Below are positions 51,656 to 53,462 of a stretch of 53,462 bases of DNA, one piece after another. The stretch comes from Muricomes sp. (GTDB lineage Bacteria; Bacillota; Clostridia; Lachnospirales; Lachnospiraceae), in assembly GCA_020024675.1 (NCBI GenBank), contig JAHHTM010000001.1, positions 1 to 53,462 of the forward strand, read 5' to 3'. Positions within the stretch are counted from its first letter, which is position 1; every line of letters starts with the position of its first letter. The notes below the pieces were generated by a model. That model saw only the letters and a list, made by a program, of their open reading frames with translations. It did no database searches and had not been told where the DNA came from. The position numbers and the translations under genes are program-made.

Positions 51656-52849
51656 ATGGCAAAAGCTAAATTTGAAAGAACAAAACCACATGCTAATATT
51701 GGTACTATTGGACACGTTGACCATGGTAAAACAACATTAACAGCTGCTATCACAAAAACTCTTTCTGTAAGAGTAGAAGGTAACGCAGCAGTTGATTTCG
51801 AAAACATTGACAAGGCTCCAGAAGAAAGAGAACGTGGAATCACAATTTCTACATCTCACGTTGAGTATGAGACAGAGAAACGTCACTACGCTCACGTTGA
51901 CTGCCCAGGACATGCTGACTATGTAAAGAACATGATCACAGGTGCTGCTCAGATGGACGGTGCTATCCTTGTTGTTGCTGCTACTGACGGAGTTATGGCT
52001 CAGACTAAAGAGCACATCCTTCTTTCTCGTCAGGTAGGTGTTCCAAAAATCGTCGTATTCATGAACAAATGTGATATGGTAGATGATGAAGAACTTCTTG
52101 AATTAGTAGAAATGGAAATCCGTGAACTTCTTAACGAATATGAGTTCCCAGGAGATGATACACCAATCATCCAGGGATCAGCTCTTAAAGCTATCGAAGA
52201 TCCAAACGGCCCATGGGGAGACAAGATCATGGAACTTATGGATGCTGTTGACGAATGGATCCCAGATCCACAGCGTGAAACAGACAAACCATTCCTTATG
52301 CCAGTAGAGGACGTATTCTCTATCACAGGACGTGGTACAGTTGCTACAGGTAGAGTAGAGCGTGGTACACTTCATGTATCTGACGAAGTTGAAATCGTTG
52401 GTGTACACGAAGACACAAGAAAAACTGTTGTAACAGGAATCGAAATGTTCCGTAAACTTCTTGACGAAGCTCAGGCTGGTGATAATATCGGTGCTCTTCT
52501 TCGTGGTGTTCAGAGAACAGAAATCGAAAGAGGACAGGTTCTTATCAAACCAGGTACAGTTACATGCCACAAGAAATTTACAGCTCAGGTTTACGTTTTA
52601 ACAAAAGATGAAGGTGGACGTCATACACCATTCTTCAACAACTACAGACCACAGTTCTACTTCAGAACAACAGACGTTACAGGTGTTTGCGAACTTCCAG
52701 AAGGAACAGAAATGTGCATGCCTGGTGACCACGTTGAAATGACAGTTGAACTTATCCACCCAGTAGCTATGGAAGAGGGTCTTGGATTCGCTATCCGTGA
52801 AGGTGGACGTACAGTTGGTTCAGGTAAGGTTGCTAAGATTCTTGACTAA
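51656..52849 (+). CDS. tuf: elongation factor Tu
   Basis: EF-Tu of 397 residues. GHVDHGKTTLTAAI is the P-loop, DCPGHADYVKNMITGAAQMD the switch II region, NKCD the base-specificity motif, and the beta-barrel domains are complete to the end (GGRTVGSGKVAKILD). AAGGAGGA precedes the ATG. A strong terminator follows. Confidence 0.98.
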   Translation: MAKAKFERTKPHANIGTIGHVDHGKTTLTAAITKTLSVRVEGNAAVDFENIDKAPEERERGITISTSHVEYETEKRHYAHVDCPGHADYVKNMITGAAQMDGAILVVAATDGVMAQTKEHILLSRQVGVPKIVVFMNKCDMVDDEELLELVEMEIRELLNEYEFPGDDTPIIQGSALKAIEDPNGPWGDKIMELMDAVDEWIPDPQRETDKPFLMPVEDVFSITGRGTVATGRVERGTLHVSDEVEIVGVHEDTRKTVVTGIEMFRKLLDEAQAGDNIGALLRGVQRTEIERGQVLIKPGTVTCHKKFTAQVYVLTKDEGGRHTPFFNNYRPQFYFRTTDVTGVCELPEGTEMCMPGDHVEMTVELIHPVAMEEGLGFAIREGGRTVGSGKVAKILD

Positions 52850-52878
52850 TCATAAACCTTATCGTCAATATAGACGTT

Positions 52879-52917
52879 AAAAAAAACCCCGGAAACTTAG
52901 GTTTCCGGGGTTTTTTT
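52879..52917 (+). terminator. strong terminator of str operon
   Basis: AAAAAACCCCGGAAAC pairs with GTTTCCGGGGTTTTTT around a TTAG loop, followed by the end of the T-run. One of the strongest in the window. Confidence 0.95.
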
Positions 52918-53004
52918 ATGTATTTTTAGAAAATCATCAATAGCTTATAAGAATATACATGATATTTATTATTATAACTTTCTTTCTTAAAATTGAAAAG
53001 GGAG

Positions 53005-53034
53005 TTGAAATAAGAAACTTGCATGTGTGATAAT
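53005..53034 (+). promoter_or_regulatory. possible promoter in accessory tail
   Basis: TTGAAA at 53005-53010 and TGATAAT ending at 53034, spacer 17-18, upstream of the broken-looking ORF. Confidence 0.4.
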
Positions 53035-53124
53035 GAGAGTAGATTATACGTTATAAAGGGGGGCGTTCCCGTACTTTTATATGAGATATTCTAATTACTT
53101 AAAAGAAAAGAAGGTGTAAGTCCA

Positions 53125-53175
53125 ATGAACAAAAAAGAGTTGTTTCAGTATATGTTGATAAATAGTTCTACTTGA
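53125..53175 (+). pseudogene. possible remnant or leader ORF (16 codons)
   Basis: ATG at 53125 follows AAGGTG and reads MNKKELFQYMLINSST, then TGA. The same frame continues with coding-like stretches (such as KIEVLKGNEVDCAKFNK) broken by TAG codons up to about 53245. This could be the decayed start of a regulator gene that usually precedes DUF2812 genes, or an unrelated short peptide. No family was recognised. Confidence 0.25.
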
Positions 53176-53279
53176 ATAATTGGAGAATAGAAAATAGAAG
53201 TATTAAAAGGAAATGAAGTAGATTGTGCTAAATTCAACAAATAGGACGTCAATTTAAAATGCAACATATCTATGAGGAG

Positions 53280-53462
53280 ATGGTTATTCTGAAATATAAA
53301 ATAAAAAAACATAGTTATTTACATTATGAAACACAAGAATTGACACAATATCTTAACTTGGAATCAAAACAAGGCTTTCAATTTATAAAAATGTTTGCGG
53401 GATTTTTCGTTTTTGAAAAATCAGATGAAGATCATAAATATATGGTTGATTTAAGAAAAAAT
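53280..53462 (+). CDS. DUF2812-like protein, partial (runs off the window)
   Basis: The 61 visible codons read into the window end without a stop. The part ELTQYLNLESKQGFQFIKM, then FAGFFVFEKSDED and YMVDLR, fits the DUF2812 pattern of a helix, a GF/GW turn and a short beta-hairpin. GAGGAG lies immediately before the ATG at 53280, which is too tight, so translation may begin at CTG 53289 or at ATG 53259 in the same frame. Such genes usually follow a PadR regulator, not seen intact here. Function unknown. Confidence 0.55.
   Translation, partial: MVILKYKIKKHSYLHYETQELTQYLNLESKQGFQFIKMFAGFFVFEKSDEDHKYMVDLRKN

Larger units (their letters stand above)
52918..53258 (+). other. AT-rich accessory stretch after tuf
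   Basis: About 340 bases without an established gene. A candidate promoter lies at 53005-53034 (TTGAAA, 17-18 bases, TGATAAT). It is followed by a 16-codon ORF with a fair ribosome binding site and a stop-ridden remainder, then a DUF2812-like start. It looks like the edge of an accessory region. Confidence 0.4.

Noticed and set aside
52918..53462. Insertion sequence or prophage edge after tuf
   Set aside because: No transposase, integrase, terminal inverted repeats or target duplications could be found in the visible sequence.
1..53462. CRISPR array or anti-phage defence island
   Set aside because: No regularly spaced direct repeats, cas-like proteins, restriction enzymes or toxin-antitoxin pairs were recognised.

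Overview
The window is about 53 kb of low-GC, densely coded DNA. It most likely comes from the chromosome of a spore-forming Clostridia in the family Lachnospiraceae, a gut anaerobe. The supporting evidence is spoVG and a CotF-like spore coat protein, a bile salt hydrolase, an N-acetylhexosamine kinase-like enzyme, a zinc-ribbon L33, an archaeal-type ProS behind a T-box, a K+-dependent membrane pyrophosphatase, glgC/glgD, a TelA/XpaC pair, and strong AGGAGG ribosome binding sites with frequent GTG/TTG starts. There are no rRNA genes, recognisable tRNA genes, CRISPR arrays, phage genes or insertion sequences. Genus assignment is inference only.

Layout. 1-6.1 kb: xpt, a DEDDh exonuclease, a radical SAM/SPASM protein overlapping a TVP38-type membrane protein, two tandem DUF4230 proteins, a DUF805 protein and a reverse-strand glycerophosphodiesterase. 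6.2-13.5 kb: an amino acid permease, an alpha/beta hydrolase, DUF1653, a DUF3796/XRE pair, a CotF-like protein, an EFR1-type flavodoxin-ferredoxin, an ECF sigma/zinc anti-sigma pair and a reverse-strand bile salt hydrolase. 13.6-18.2 kb: an AgcS symporter, a NahK-like kinase and a membrane-bound nucleotide-sugar dehydratase.

18.2-30.8 kb is the transcription/translation block: rpmG-secE-nusG-rplK-rplA, the L10-leader-controlled rplJ-rplL, an intruding M20 peptidase, then rpoB-rpoC behind a separate promoter and a structured leader. 30.8-34.4 kb: a MATE transporter and hppA, ended by a perfect 44-bp palindrome shared with convergent prs. 34.4-39.1 kb (reverse): prs, a DnaC/DnaI-type helicase loader, a DnaD-domain protein and murC. 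39.3-46.3 kb: glgC-glgD-spoVG, an RluA-type pseudouridine synthase (reverse), a Ca2+/Na+ antiporter and xpaC-telA. 46.3-52.9 kb: T-box-proS and the str operon rpsL-rpsG-fusA-tuf. The last 0.5 kb is AT-rich, with a broken-looking small ORF and the start of a DUF2812 protein.

The strongest non-coding signals lie in the ribosomal and polymerase operons. Two copies of one RNA element sit directly before the Shine-Dalgarno sequences of rplK and rplA, and their apical stems differ by compensating changes, so they look like paired feedback sites (L1 is the obvious candidate). There is also a recognisable L10 leader with attenuator, a multi-hairpin rpoB leader, a nested hairpin before rpsL, a 232-nt structured rpsL-rpsG spacer, and short hairpins between rplJ/rplL and fusA/tuf. 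No wholly new multi-gene system is evident. The most original leads are the duplicated rplK/rplA element and the rewired rplL-M20-rpoB junction.
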